Shown: positions 9,070 to 18,650, counted from the first letter of the stretch. The stretch is 64,000 nucleotides of DNA from Acidobacteriota bacterium (GCA_020199835.1 JAIVJV010000008.1:124001-188000), one strand, 5' to 3'. Made by a program: numbers and translations. The notes: generated by a model not told the origin, from the sequence alone.

Positions 9070-9294
9070 ATGAGACATCGAGACAAAATGAAAATGCAGT
9101 GGCGCCATCGTCGAAAGCTCTTTTGGCTATTTGTAGCGGCTGCGGTTTCTGCGTTGTTGCTCCAGGAACAAGTAGCTGTCCTTTACGTGCTTTCGACCCT
9201 GGCGATATGCGGACTGATGATTGTGGTAGCGTTTTCGAATTTGGAAGCAAGAGATGCGCAAATGCAGACCGCGGCTATTAGAGAAGCTGCGTGA
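9070..9294 (+). CDS. Small membrane protein
   Basis: A 74-residue protein with a basic N-terminus (MRHRDKMKMQWRHRRK), then two adjacent hydrophobic stretches (LFWLFVAAAVSALLL and VLYVLSTLAICGLMIVVAF) and a short polar tail. AAAGGGG about 10 bases upstream supports the ATG at 9070. The gene stops one base before the end of the convergent S9 peptidase gene. No family is recognised. Confidence 0.6.
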   Translation: MRHRDKMKMQWRHRRKLFWLFVAAAVSALLLQEQVAVLYVLSTLAICGLMIVVAFSNLEARDAQMQTAAIREAA

Positions 9295-9295
9295 A

Positions 9296-11695
9296 TCATG
9301 CACTCGGTTGTGGCCGCAGATGCTCGTCGAGCCAGGAGTAGATTTGCTGCCACATATCCCGAACGTTTGCGGGACTCTGGAAGACGTGGTCCTCACCCCA
9401 ATAACGAGCAAACCGCGCCCGCTTGCCCTGGCGCTGAAGCGCGGTAAAGAACTGCTCGCCTTGTTGAATTGCTACGAAATCCAATTCGCCCTGAATGATC
9501 AATAGCGGCGTCTGAACCCTTTCGACGTAAAATAAAGGGCTGTTGCGAAGATACCGTCCCACGTCTTGCCATGGCGCGCTGCCCATCCTTCCTTGCCCGC
9601 CCTCACTCCAGGACTGATAGAACAGTCTCTCGTTCGCGAATTCGTCATAGCGAAAGCGCACGTCAAATTGCCCATAAAAACTTGTAAGATCCGCGATGCC
9701 GGCCAGCGATATGGCTGCCCGGAAACGATTCGTCTGCGTAATCAGTCCGTATGTGCTGTAGCCGCCATAGCTCAGCCCCATGATCGCCAGCTTTTTCGGA
9801 TCCGCTATACCGAGTTCAATCACTTTATCGACCGCCGGCAAGACACCTTTGGTTAGTTCGAGATACGGATCAGTTGTTTCACCTTCAGGCTTGAGCGGCA
9901 TACTGGGAATGAGCACCGCGTAGCCCCGCGCTGGCAGGAGCTGCTGGTTCAGACTGTGCGACGAGTTGAGCTGGGCCATATGCGAAGGTCTTTCACCCAT
10001 CATAGCCCCGGCATATACCCAGGTAACGAGTGGGTATCGTTTACCTGCTTCATAATTGACTGGAAGAATGAGCCAGCCGCGAAGATCCTGGCCATCCAGG
10101 CCACGATAATCGACGCGCCTAAACTCGCCTTGCGCGATCTCGTTCAAGAACTTGTTTGTTTGCAGCACTGGAGCGGACCCGACCCAAAGCCAGGTTCCGG
10201 TTCGATCGGTTGCTCTGAAAACAGGAGTTGATTTACGCGGCTCGAACTCGACAAGCGTTGCTTCGGCATTTGGCCTCGGGAATGGTGTGAGTTGAGCAGA
10301 AGCGAGATCGAGCCGTTGCAAATCGAGTTGCGTCTCTCGACGGACGCTGAGTATCACGGTTTGTGCCGAGATCTGATCCGATCTGGGCCAAACAATAGAC
10401 GTGACGCGCGGTTCGAAAGCCGCGGTAAGATTTAATGGCTCACTCTCTTCCTGCTTGAGTCGCCAGATGTCACCATCAGCGAGGCTGATGAACGAGTTTC
10501 CCGCAGCTTCTTTAATCAACAAACCAGGTGATGTTTTTAGCTTTGCCGTCAAGTTGCGACTCTGGTTGCTGCTATCAAAGAGCCACCAATCGGCCCTTGA
10601 GTTACCAGCGACCGTACTTCGCACTAATAGTTCATCTTTGTCGCCCCAAACCACTGCTGTCGGAATCGACTCTTCGCTCGTCACCGCCTGGCAGTTATTG
10701 GTTAATACCGCGCACCTGAATACTTGAAGCTTAGCTCCTTTCGCTTTGCGCCCAATCAAAGCAAGCGATGAACTGTTGGTGGACCAGCGCAAGGAGTTTG
10801 GCTGGACCTCCTGAATTCTTGAGAGTGCAGGCACCAATGACGAACCCTGCTTATCGATAACAATGGCCTGAAAAAGTTGCTGCTGGCCGTGAACTAAAGA
10901 TCGTCCGATTTCGGGCACGATCACATCGACTTGTTTGAGCGCCGCCACATATTGCTTATCCGGCGAGACTTGTAGTTCGCGAAAGCTGTAACCTGAGACC
11001 CCCTTGTTGCCACCGCGGTCCAAATCAATTATCAGAAGCTGCCCTTGCGGTCGTTTGTCCACGGCACTCGGCACTCCACTTTCCAACACGCTCACGGTGG
11101 CATCGTCGCCGGCCCACGCTTTTTGCCACTGCCGCATTGCTGTTTCCGGACCGCGTGTCATTATGGTCATTGAGTTTGGCTTTTGACCGGCGGGCAAGAC
11201 AGCACAAACTAACTGCCGATTCGTTAACCATCGAAACGGAGATTGTTGAAAACTGAGATCGACACCTTGCTGAGTCACCTTTCGCAAAACGCGCGAAGTC
11301 TTTTCCCATATCCAGACATGGACGTTCTCGTCTTTGGTCGAGAGCAACGCCAATCGCTCACCATCTGGAGACCAGGACGGGCGCCAGTAACCAGCGCCAT
11401 CAGTTGCACCGTGGGTCAGGTTCTGTGGCTTGCCGCCGCTCATCGACACCAACCAAATGTCCGCTCGATCGTTACTGTCCATATAGGCATATTTGTGTAC
11501 GGGTGAACTCGCTCGCGGTCGTTTGAGGACGTAGGCAAGCAATTCTCCATCCGGCGAAACGGCGAACTCGTCACCTAGTTCCTCGACGCGAAATAGATCG
11601 TCCGGTGTAAGTGGTCGTTTTTGAGCAACTGCTGTATTCGCGATACCAAGCAGTATGATAAAAAGCGAAAGCCGGCTCTTGAAGCTGGTTGTCAT
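9296..11695 (-). CDS. Secreted S9-family prolyl oligopeptidase-like peptidase
   Basis: A 799-residue protein with a signal peptide ending near AVAQK, a beta-propeller region of TolB/WD-like repeats (about 30-500) and a C-terminal alpha/beta-hydrolase domain. The catalytic triad can be read as S642 (GLSYGGYS), D739 (QGELDF) and H770 (GEDHVF). This is the arrangement of acylaminoacyl- or dipeptidyl-peptidases of family S9, which cleave short peptides. It is probably periplasmic and used in peptide scavenging. The gene is divergent from a winged-helix regulator, with 106 bases between the starts. Confidence 0.9.
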   Translation of the reverse strand: MTTSFKSRLSLFIILLGIANTAVAQKRPLTPDDLFRVEELGDEFAVSPDGELLAYVLKRPRASSPVHKYAYMDSNDRADIWLVSMSGGKPQNLTHGATDGAGYWRPSWSPDGERLALLSTKDENVHVWIWEKTSRVLRKVTQQGVDLSFQQSPFRWLTNRQLVCAVLPAGQKPNSMTIMTRGPETAMRQWQKAWAGDDATVSVLESGVPSAVDKRPQGQLLIIDLDRGGNKGVSGYSFRELQVSPDKQYVAALKQVDVIVPEIGRSLVHGQQQLFQAIVIDKQGSSLVPALSRIQEVQPNSLRWSTNSSSLALIGRKAKGAKLQVFRCAVLTNNCQAVTSEESIPTAVVWGDKDELLVRSTVAGNSRADWWLFDSSNQSRNLTAKLKTSPGLLIKEAAGNSFISLADGDIWRLKQEESEPLNLTAAFEPRVTSIVWPRSDQISAQTVILSVRRETQLDLQRLDLASAQLTPFPRPNAEATLVEFEPRKSTPVFRATDRTGTWLWVGSAPVLQTNKFLNEIAQGEFRRVDYRGLDGQDLRGWLILPVNYEAGKRYPLVTWVYAGAMMGERPSHMAQLNSSHSLNQQLLPARGYAVLIPSMPLKPEGETTDPYLELTKGVLPAVDKVIELGIADPKKLAIMGLSYGGYSTYGLITQTNRFRAAISLAGIADLTSFYGQFDVRFRYDEFANERLFYQSWSEGGQGRMGSAPWQDVGRYLRNSPLFYVERVQTPLLIIQGELDFVAIQQGEQFFTALQRQGKRARFARYWGEDHVFQSPANVRDMWQQIYSWLDEHLRPQPSA

Positions 11696-11801
11696 GAAGC
11701 ACCTTTGGCGGTTTAATGTCTTGGCGAGAAAGCCTAGTAAGATTCTGCGGATAAGTCCTCAAGCTGAGTCTCAAAATTTATCAAGATTGCTGAGGAGCGT
11801 T

Positions 11802-12746
11802 ATGAGCACGCAAATGAACCACTTTTATGAGTTCGGCGAATTTCGTCTTGAGCCTGCGCGCCGCAAGTTTTATCAAGGTGGGACAGTGGTTCCGCTCACG
11901 CCAAAAGTGTTTGACCTGCTGGTGGTCCTGCTTCAGAACCAGGGTCGCGTGCTCGAAAAGAGTTATTTGTTGAAACAGGTGTGGCCAGACGTCATCGTTG
12001 AAGAACACAGTTTGACGCAGGCTATTTCAGTGTTGCGCAAGATTGTTGGCGACAAGCAACCTAACCACAACTACATCAAGACTGTCCCTGGTCGCGGTTA
12101 CCAATTCATCTCCCAGGTGAAGGAGGTAATCGAAGCTGATGAACCGGACAGTAGCAGGATTCCGGCTCCCCTGGTTCGAACCCCATCACGAAGACTTTAT
12201 TTTGCCGCGACGTTTCTAATCATCGGTATCTTTGCCGGAATCGTGCCGCTCTGGCTTTCCAGTGTGGCGAGCCGGATGTCGGCGCGGCGGACAGGATCGC
12301 TGACGACGATAGGCGTGAAGCCATTCCACTCCGCTGATAAGGAAAGTTGCAAAACAGGGTTGAGTGAAACTTTGACTGATGCGGTTGTAACAAAACTCAG
12401 CAAATTGGACGCACTGACGGTGCGTCCTCTCGAGCACAATTGCTCCAACACAGCTCACGCACACACGTCGTCTTCGGGCGTCCACAAAACCACCGAACCT
12501 TCGGTAAAGGGAGGTGGAGAATCGCGCCTCGACTCAACTCGTGATTTCGCGGATGAGGCTGTAGTTGAAGGCCAGGTTCAGAAGCAGGGAGAAAAGTTTC
12601 GCGTGTCCGTTCGCTTGACCAGAACATCCGATGGTGTTGTGCTCTGGGCCGACCAGGTCGAGACGGGTTATCCGAATGACGGTTCTATGCAGGATCGAAT
12701 CTCAGCACTGGTGGCTCAAGCCGTACTCACCAGAAAGGCTGATTGA
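11802..12746 (+). CDS. CadC-like winged-helix transcriptional regulator with one membrane helix
   Basis: A 314-residue protein. Residues 1-105 form an OmpR/PhoB-type winged-helix DNA-binding domain (FGEFRLEPARRKFY, LTPKVFDLLVVLLQNQG, YIKTVPGRGYQFI). One transmembrane helix follows at about 133-153 (FAATFLIIGIFAGIVPLWL). The C-terminal part resembles the TolB/FlgO-like region often attached to such regulators (LSETLTDAVVTKLSKLDALT; VVLWADQVE). No receiver domain is present, so signalling is probably through the membrane-anchored C-terminal domain, as in CadC/ToxR. The start is set by GAGGAG 5 bases before the ATG. The divergent S9 peptidase gene is a likely target (inference). Confidence 0.85.
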   Translation: MSTQMNHFYEFGEFRLEPARRKFYQGGTVVPLTPKVFDLLVVLLQNQGRVLEKSYLLKQVWPDVIVEEHSLTQAISVLRKIVGDKQPNHNYIKTVPGRGYQFISQVKEVIEADEPDSSRIPAPLVRTPSRRLYFAATFLIIGIFAGIVPLWLSSVASRMSARRTGSLTTIGVKPFHSADKESCKTGLSETLTDAVVTKLSKLDALTVRPLEHNCSNTAHAHTSSSGVHKTTEPSVKGGGESRLDSTRDFADEAVVEGQVQKQGEKFRVSVRLTRTSDGVVLWADQVETGYPNDGSMQDRISALVAQAVLTRKAD

Positions 12747-12793
12747 AGGCGAAGGAATAATCCGAACGTCTAGCTCTATAAACCTGTAAAGCG

Positions 12794-13020
12794 TCAGAAA
12801 TTCTCAGGCGAGTTGTAGCGTACCTCTCTGCTCATTGGACGCGTTGGCAGCGGGTCGTCGGTTTGGACGATGGCCCACCAAGATTATCTCCGCCACGAAT
12901 CACCGCTGTCTCGTCAACATAAAACGATCGCATCCCGCTGCTGCGATAGTCCACCGGCAGACCGACAACTTCGAACCCGGCGGCAGGAGCGTCAGCGGCC
13001 TTCAGAACGAAGGCCAGCAA
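12794..13020 (-). pseudogene. Relic of a pilin-like protein C-terminus
   Basis: The reverse strand reads GFEVVGLPVDYRSSG, MRSFYVDETAVIRGGDN and GGPSSK, then changes frame. In the shifted frame the reading continues TDDPLPTRPMS and stops at 12794. RSFYVDE-x-x-VIRG-x-D is typical of the C-terminus of pseudopilin-like proteins in Acidobacteriota. The helical N-terminus is missing, so this is a broken remnant. The 340 bases between the regulator and the beta-barrel gene hold nothing else I can support. Confidence 0.5.
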
Positions 13021-13083
13021 GGATCTGAGTGCCCGTTTGGCAGGTCAACAAATATTTCAACGGTGCAGGCGCGTTCTAAATGT

Positions 13084-13608
13084 CTAAAACGAAACGCTGT
13101 AACTCACACCCGGGTGACGCCCACGTTCGAAAATCGCGCCAAGCTGGTGGCGTCCAAAGGTGTAGTTCACGATCGGATGAACGCGTACGCCATCAAACAG
13201 AATCGTTGAACTCCAGCGCTCGCCAAGCGTCACATTCAAACCGCCGATCACGCGTGCGCGATCTTCAAACGTTCCGTAAGCCACCCCGACGTAAGGACTG
13301 ATCGGTACACCGGTGTGGTGCTTCAGGCTCTTGCTGACCGTCGCATAGAACGACTGCCCGAATGGCGTGCCGATTCGATCCGAGCTTGTTCCGATAATCA
13401 ACGCCGGCCGCTGATGTGTTTCGGGGACGACAACGAGATTTGCGAGTGGACTAACTTTTCCGGCGAGCGGGTTGTATTCAATGCCGGCGGTGAAGCGCGG
13501 GTGAAAACGATAAGTCAGCGTGTTACGCCACGTCGCCCGATCGATCTGTTTGGCGATCAATCTGACGCCGTACGTCCACTTGTAACTGTTATCTCCAACC
13601 CCGCTCAC
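13084..13608 (-). CDS. Hypothetical beta-barrel-like protein
   Basis: A 174-residue protein rich in alternating polar and aromatic residues, such as WRNTLTYRFHPRFTAGIEYN, GQSFYATVSKSLKHH and ISPYVGVAYGTFEDRA. It ends with SVSF, with a C-terminal phenylalanine as in many outer-membrane barrels. No clear signal peptide is seen. It starts at a GTG with GGGGAAGG about 9 bases upstream, 27 bases after the TlpA-like gene, so it is probably co-transcribed with it. An outer-membrane role is inferred from the pattern; no family is recognised. Confidence 0.55.
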   Translation of the reverse strand: MSGVGDNSYKWTYGVRLIAKQIDRATWRNTLTYRFHPRFTAGIEYNPLAGKVSPLANLVVVPETHQRPALIIGTSSDRIGTPFGQSFYATVSKSLKHHTGVPISPYVGVAYGTFEDRARVIGGLNVTLGERWSSTILFDGVRVHPIVNYTFGRHQLGAIFERGRHPGVSYSVSF

Positions 13609-13635
13609 GGCGCGGCCTTCCCCCGGTCAAAGCGG

Positions 13636-14553
13636 TCAACTCGGTACTGTTGAAACCTCCCGCGTCTCCTCGCTCTTCGTAACGCTTTTACCGCTCGTGT
13701 TCAGAGCGCCGCTCCTGGCGGGCGTCGCGAGCAGGGATTCGATCTCCTTTCGCAACATCGCTTGATCGATCACGCCGGAAATGCTCTTGAAAATATTTCC
13801 CTCACGATCGATCACTACGGTTCCCGGCAAAGCACCGCCCAACCCGAATCTCATCATGTGCTGTGCAGATCCGCCGATCCAGATTGGAAAATTCACTTTC
13901 GTCTCGCGAACAAATTGCAGCACTTTCGCTCGATCTTCGAGGTCGTCGGTCGACACACCAATCACCTGAACACCGAACGGCGCGAATTGATTTTGCAGCG
14001 CCGCGAGATCCGGCATCTCCTTGCGACACGGAATACAGTAGGTGGCCCAGAAGTTCAGAATCACAATCCGGCCTTTCAAACTTTCGAGACTTTGCTCCAC
14101 GCCTGAGAGGTCCTTCAGTTTCAAGTCGACCGTTTGGCCGACTACCTTCCGGGCCTCACGCTCCGCCAGACTGGGCGCGAGCACGCGCAAGCTATCAACG
14201 CGAATCGTGCTGACATCCTTCTTCGTCTGAATCGCTCCTTCAACCGCAACGCGTTTGCCTACAAACTCAAGCCAGTTCTTTCCCGGCAAACGAAACTTAC
14301 CCAACGCCAAGTGATAGAGCTTGAACCCTTCACCTTCACGAACCGCCAACAGTGTGGGATCACCACCCTCGACACACGACTTCGCTTTCAACAAGTCCTC
14401 GGCTGTGCCGAACTCGACCTTTGTGCGATCCGCTTCGGCCCAACATTCCGCACAACACACCAACTGCCCCTCGAGCTTCGCCGGTAGACTCTGTGCGTTC
14501 GCAAAAGTGGCAACTATAAAGACAAGTGTTAACGATGTTAGTAACGACTTCAT
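13636..14553 (-). CDS. Secreted TlpA-like thioredoxin-fold protein
   Basis: A 305-residue exported protein with a signal peptide ending near residue 20 (TFANA). The N-terminal region carries CCAEC at residues 33-37. The C-terminal thioredoxin domain (about 140-280) has the active site C173-x-x-C176 (ATYCIPCRK), VQVIGVSTDD and the cis-proline loop GALPGTVVID. It should act as a periplasmic thiol-disulfide oxidoreductase. The N-terminal cysteines hint at metal or disulfide handling. It is 2 bases after the BtpA-family gene and upstream of the barrel-like gene, so the three may form an operon. The ATG at 14553 is chosen because it directly precedes the signal peptide. Confidence 0.83.
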   Translation of the reverse strand: MKSLLTSLTLVFIVATFANAQSLPAKLEGQLVCCAECWAEADRTKVEFGTAEDLLKAKSCVEGGDPTLLAVREGEGFKLYHLALGKFRLPGKNWLEFVGKRVAVEGAIQTKKDVSTIRVDSLRVLAPSLAEREARKVVGQTVDLKLKDLSGVEQSLESLKGRIVILNFWATYCIPCRKEMPDLAALQNQFAPFGVQVIGVSTDDLEDRAKVLQFVRETKVNFPIWIGGSAQHMMRFGLGGALPGTVVIDREGNIFKSISGVIDQAMLRKEIESLLATPARSGALNTSGKSVTKSEETREVSTVPS

Positions 14554-14555
14554 TC

Positions 14556-15365
14556 TCAACTCCGAGTACTGTTCCGTTTCTGTATGACGTTCATGAAACC
14601 TGTAACCCGCGCTGGATCGATCGTGTTCGACCACAGCCCGTCGACTTTGAAAGCCGAGCCGATGATAAACCCGTCAGCATCATCGTAAAACTCCGCGATG
14701 TTGTTACCGGTAATTCCCGAGCCGAGAAAGACCGGCAACCCGCAATGACTCTTCGCCTCCTGCACGTCGGCGATCGTTGGCGGCCGGCCAGTGGCGCTGC
14801 CGGTGACAATCACGCAGTCAGCGCCCATGAACTCAACCGTCTCCGCAGTCTCGCCGAGACTCACGTCCGCCGTGATCGCATGAGCCGCGTGCTTCTTCTT
14901 CACATCGGCCCACACCTGCACCTGCGTAGCTCCGATCATTCGGCGGTAACGCAGCAGCTTCGCCGCGGACGCCTGAATCAAACCTTCGTCAGCGACGTGC
15001 GCGTACGCGTAACCTTCCGCACGAATAAAATCCAGTCCGGCGGCGTGGGCGACGGCCATCGCTTCGATGTTCGCACCGGCGAGTATTTGTACACCAACGG
15101 GCAAACCACACTCGCTCTTCACTTCAACACTGATCGCAGTCATCGCGGCAATGATCTCTGGTCCAACCTCGCCGCGCAGATACGGCACGTCGTGCATGTT
15201 TTCAATAATCACACCATCAACGCCACACTCACGATACAGCTTTGCCTCCTGCCGCGCGACGTTGGCTAACTGAACCACACTTTGAGAAGCGCGCGGGGTC
15301 CCCGGCAACGCGCCAACATGAATAACACCGATAACCGGTTTAGGTTTTGGAAAGAATGGATTCAT
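14556..15365 (-). CDS. BtpA/SgcQ-family TIM-barrel protein
   Basis: A 269-residue cytoplasmic protein with a (beta/alpha)8 pattern. Diagnostic stretches are VIGVIHVGALPGTP, GVDGVIIENMHDVPYL, VWADVKKKHAAHAI and VFLGSGITGNNIAEF. These match the BtpA family, named after a cyanobacterial photosystem I factor but widespread in non-photosynthetic bacteria, where the role is unclear (SgcQ is a relative). I use the ATG at 15365; a start 15 bases upstream is also open. It is tightly linked to the TlpA-like gene. Confidence 0.85.
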   Translation of the reverse strand: MNPFFPKPKPVIGVIHVGALPGTPRASQSVVQLANVARQEAKLYRECGVDGVIIENMHDVPYLRGEVGPEIIAAMTAISVEVKSECGLPVGVQILAGANIEAMAVAHAAGLDFIRAEGYAYAHVADEGLIQASAAKLLRYRRMIGATQVQVWADVKKKHAAHAITADVSLGETAETVEFMGADCVIVTGSATGRPPTIADVQEAKSHCGLPVFLGSGITGNNIAEFYDDADGFIIGSAFKVDGLWSNTIDPARVTGFMNVIQKRNSTRS

Positions 15366-15513
15366 GCGATACGTGAACAAGGCAAACAGTATCGCATTTA
15401 GATGAACGAACTAGAAGACGGCTGATGGAATGAAGGAGCGCGTTACTCGTCCTATGCACTTGAGGTCCTTGCAGCTTCAGCTCCAGGACGAGGTTGCAGG
15501 TGCTGACAAAATC

Positions 15514-16323
15514 TCATTCGTTTTCCGATGAGTGGTCGGACGCCACTTTCACTTGGACAGTAACATTTCCATGTACCACAACGTCGAACCGTTGGCCGGC
15601 AGGAACCTTCGCATCTTTACCTTTCTTGAAACCCCAAAGAGGCGCGGCTGGCCAGAACAGTACCCCAGTAACGATCACGGCCGTCGCCACGGTTCCACCC
15701 TTGCTGTCGCCTTTTGTACTCTTGCTAAATTCGAGTGGGATTTTCGAGCGGTCCACCGCAATCACATCTTGCATCGCCCACGCTAATTGACCCGCACGTC
15801 CCCAGCTTCCTCCCTTTTTCGCCTTGGTCACTCGTGCGGTGGCCCGCGCGCCCTTAGCAACGACAGTTAGACCGTCTATAACGACCGGATGCACGACGGT
15901 AAAGCTCACCGCACTTCCTTCTTCGACCTCGCCAGAAGAAACTGTGTACGTGGATTCAACTTCTAAGGCAGTGCCGTCAGGAATAGTGACTTGCTTTAGT
16001 TCAAAGGCGACTTCGCGCGGCTTCTCGCTGGTTGACTTATTCTTTCGTGTGGCACGGCCGCCGTGAGGAGATTCAACCATAGCCATCAAGACTTCGTCTG
16101 GTACGCCTTTATACTTCAACTCTGCAAGCACTGAAGGAAACGTATCGAACGCACATGAAGAATTGTTGATTTTCTCCACTATAAGGGCTGAAGGGAGTTT
16201 GGCCCTTACCATGGTCAATATATCCGCATTCGACAGCAAGGTGGGATCCTGCGCGAACACGGGGGAAACGACTGAGAGGAGAAGCGTTACTGCCATAACA
16301 GTGGACAAGAGAGATTTAGCCAT
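15514..16323 (-). CDS. Secreted hypothetical protein
   Basis: A 269-residue protein with a clear signal peptide (MAKSLLSTVMAVTLLLSV, cleavage after VFA). A short N-terminal domain follows (LLSNADILTMVRAKLPSALI with a VLAELKYKGVPDEVLMAMV helix), like a repeat found in many Acidobacteriota secreted proteins. The rest is beta-rich, with a hydrophobic stretch near residues 212-232 (VATAVIVTGVLFWPAAPLW). AAAGGA supports the ATG at 16323. No specific function is recognised. Confidence 0.75.
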   Translation of the reverse strand: MAKSLLSTVMAVTLLLSVVSPVFAQDPTLLSNADILTMVRAKLPSALIVEKINNSSCAFDTFPSVLAELKYKGVPDEVLMAMVESPHGGRATRKNKSTSEKPREVAFELKQVTIPDGTALEVESTYTVSSGEVEEGSAVSFTVVHPVVIDGLTVVAKGARATARVTKAKKGGSWGRAGQLAWAMQDVIAVDRSKIPLEFSKSTKGDSKGGTVATAVIVTGVLFWPAAPLWGFKKGKDAKVPAGQRFDVVVHGNVTVQVKVASDHSSENE

Positions 16324-16681
16324 GGGGGATCCTTTCGAATACAGGTATTTTTCGCGCACACCCTTAGTCGCGAAGGTAGAGAGGGCTTGCCGTATTGAAT
16401 CACCACCGATAATGCGGAGAGTGGGAGACAAAGAGGCTTCACGCACTGCGTGCGTTCGGAGGTGTACGTCGAAGTCGGTGGCAAACAGCGTTCCACGCAT
16501 TCAGGGATGTTTTATTGGGGTTTTCAATACTGCACATGGTTAGTAATGTTCGCTAGCGAGCAGTTGTGCGAAACAGCACTGGTCGGTGATAACGCAGAGG
16601 CGGTACGCCACTAGGTCTTATATGCGGGGAGGGCAGGTTCAAAACTTACCCAAGATTCTAATGCGGAGGACTCGTGTGTGA
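16324..16681. other. Intergenic stretch upstream of the secreted protein gene
   Basis: These 358 bases lie between the ABC-F stop and the start of the secreted protein gene. I see no convincing gene or strong hairpin. It presumably carries the promoter of the gene at 15514-16323. Confidence 0.4.
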
Positions 16682-18634
16682 TTAGGCGGATAGGCGGTCC
16701 CACTCTTCGTAGAGCGTCTTTAGCAATGTTTCAGTGTGTTGATATTCGTCATTCAACGCTATCAAGCGAATAGCGTCGCGTGCGACTTCCGGCGTGCCCA
16801 TCTGCTCGGAGATCGTGTTAAGTCGCGACTCTGCCTGTGCGATATCGCTTTCAACCTGCTCGGACGTTCGCGTCTCTGCTTTCTTCTTTTTGATGACCTT
16901 CACACCCGGTTTTGTCGAGGCTTTGAGTTTGGGTGGAAGAGCTTTTTCAAGAAGTGGAGCACTCGCCGGTGCAGCAGCAACGACACTCACGAGGTTCTCC
17001 TGTTCGGTCTTTTCGGGCGGGGATACAGAACGGAAGCCCAGCTTCCAATCGTGATACTCCGTGTAATCGCCGTCGTAGTGCTCGGCGCCGCCAAGACCAT
17101 CCAGCGCGAGGATCTGTGTCGCCACGCGATCGAGAAAATACCGGTCGTGACTGATCGTCACGATCGTTCCTTCGTACGCTGACAATGCTTCTTCCAACGC
17201 TTCGCGCGACGGAATATCAAGGTGGTTCGTAGGCTCGTCGAGCACCAGCACGTTCACGCGCGAGTAGATCAACTTCGCGAGCGCCAGTCTTCCCTTCTCT
17301 CCACCCGAAAGATCACGCACGTGCTTGTACACGTCGTCACCCGTAAACAGAAACTTCGCCAGAAACGAACGCAATTCACCGGCAGTCGCAGTCGAAGGCG
17401 CGACACGGCGCAGCTCCATGATGATCTCGTTGCGATCGTCCAGATCGTCGAGCTGCTGCGCGTAATAACCGATCTGAACTTTCGAGCCCCAACGAACCTC
17501 ACCGGCGAGCGGCGGAAGCTTGTTGAGAATCGTCTTCAAAAACGTCGTCTTGCCCGAACCGTTTGGACCAATGATGCCCAAACACTCGCCACGCCGCAGG
17601 ATGAACGAAATATCACTCGCCAGTTTCTTGTCCGGATAACCAACGGCCAACTCCATCACCGTCAGCACGTGGTTGCCGGTCCGTTCGATCGTCTGTAGAC
17701 GAAAGTTGCCCGATGATTGCTCCGGCCGCACCGCGTCCAGACGCTCGAGCTTCTCCAGCATCTTCCGGCGCGACTTTGCCTGCTTCGTCTTCTGCCCGGC
17801 GATGTTGCGACGAATAAACTCTTGTGTCTTAGCAATTAGCTGCTGCTGATTGTCGTAGGCGCGTTGCTGCGCTTCGCGACGTTCTTCACGCTCGACTAAG
17901 TAATCAGAATAGTTGCCGGTGTAACTCGCAGCGCGGCCGTTTTCGAGTTCGATGATGCGGCGGCAGCAACGATCCAGAAAATAACGATCGTGGCTGACGA
18001 TCACGTACGCCGATTCGTACTCTTGCAGAAACTCTTCCAACCACTCGACCGCGTGCACGTCGAGATGGTTCGTCGGCTCGTCCAGCAGCAACACGTCAGG
18101 CGCAGCAAGCAGTAGACACGCGAGGCCGAGACGATTCTGTTGACCACCCGAGAGCTTCTCGGTTTCGAGCGACCACATGTCGCGATCAAACCCGAGGCCC
18201 TGGAGAATCGCTTCCGCGCGCGCGGTGTATTCAAAACCGCCTTCGAGCTCAAACTCGTGTTGCAAATCGCTGTAGCGTTCGAGAACTTTATCGAGGTCAT
18301 CACCGGCGTCCGCCATGCGATGCTCCAGCTCGTGCATCTCGTGCTCGATCTGCTGAAGCCGGCCAAACGCCGCCAGCGCTGATTCGTGAACGGTGGAACC
18401 GGGCTTGAAGTGAACGTGCTGGTCCAACAGGCCGAGGCGGAGGCCGCGCGCACGCACAACGTCTCCGCGGTCCGCCGTCTCGTCACCTCTGACGAGACGA
18501 AAGATCGTGCTCTTGCCTGCGCCGTTTCGACCTACAAGTCCGACGTGTTCGCCGGGATTGATTTGCAAGGACGTGCCTCGCAGCACGTCCCGAACGCCAT
18601 AGGACTTATGTACTTCTGAAAGACGAAACAGCAT
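16682..18634 (-). CDS. ABC-F family ATP-binding protein
   Basis: A 650-residue soluble protein with two ABC ATPase domains and no membrane segments. Domain 1 has Walker A GRNGAGKST, signature LSGGQQNRLG and Walker B LLLDEPTNHLD. Domain 2 has GPNGSGKTT, LSGGEKGRLA and LVLDEPTNHLD. The linker between them is basic (RRNIAGQKTKQAKSRRK), and the C-terminus (about 575-650) is a coiled coil like that of Uup/YdiF-type members. Such proteins act at the ribosomal E site as translation factors or resistance proteins. The subfamily cannot be fixed. It lies 16 bases after the SurA-like gene. Confidence 0.93.
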   Translation of the reverse strand: MLFRLSEVHKSYGVRDVLRGTSLQINPGEHVGLVGRNGAGKSTIFRLVRGDETADRGDVVRARGLRLGLLDQHVHFKPGSTVHESALAAFGRLQQIEHEMHELEHRMADAGDDLDKVLERYSDLQHEFELEGGFEYTARAEAILQGLGFDRDMWSLETEKLSGGQQNRLGLACLLLAAPDVLLLDEPTNHLDVHAVEWLEEFLQEYESAYVIVSHDRYFLDRCCRRIIELENGRAASYTGNYSDYLVEREERREAQQRAYDNQQQLIAKTQEFIRRNIAGQKTKQAKSRRKMLEKLERLDAVRPEQSSGNFRLQTIERTGNHVLTVMELAVGYPDKKLASDISFILRRGECLGIIGPNGSGKTTFLKTILNKLPPLAGEVRWGSKVQIGYYAQQLDDLDDRNEIIMELRRVAPSTATAGELRSFLAKFLFTGDDVYKHVRDLSGGEKGRLALAKLIYSRVNVLVLDEPTNHLDIPSREALEEALSAYEGTIVTISHDRYFLDRVATQILALDGLGGAEHYDGDYTEYHDWKLGFRSVSPPEKTEQENLVSVVAAAPASAPLLEKALPPKLKASTKPGVKVIKKKKAETRTSEQVESDIAQAESRLNTISEQMGTPEVARDAIRLIALNDEYQHTETLLKTLYEEWDRLSA

Positions 18635-18650
18635 CCATCAACTGCACGGT

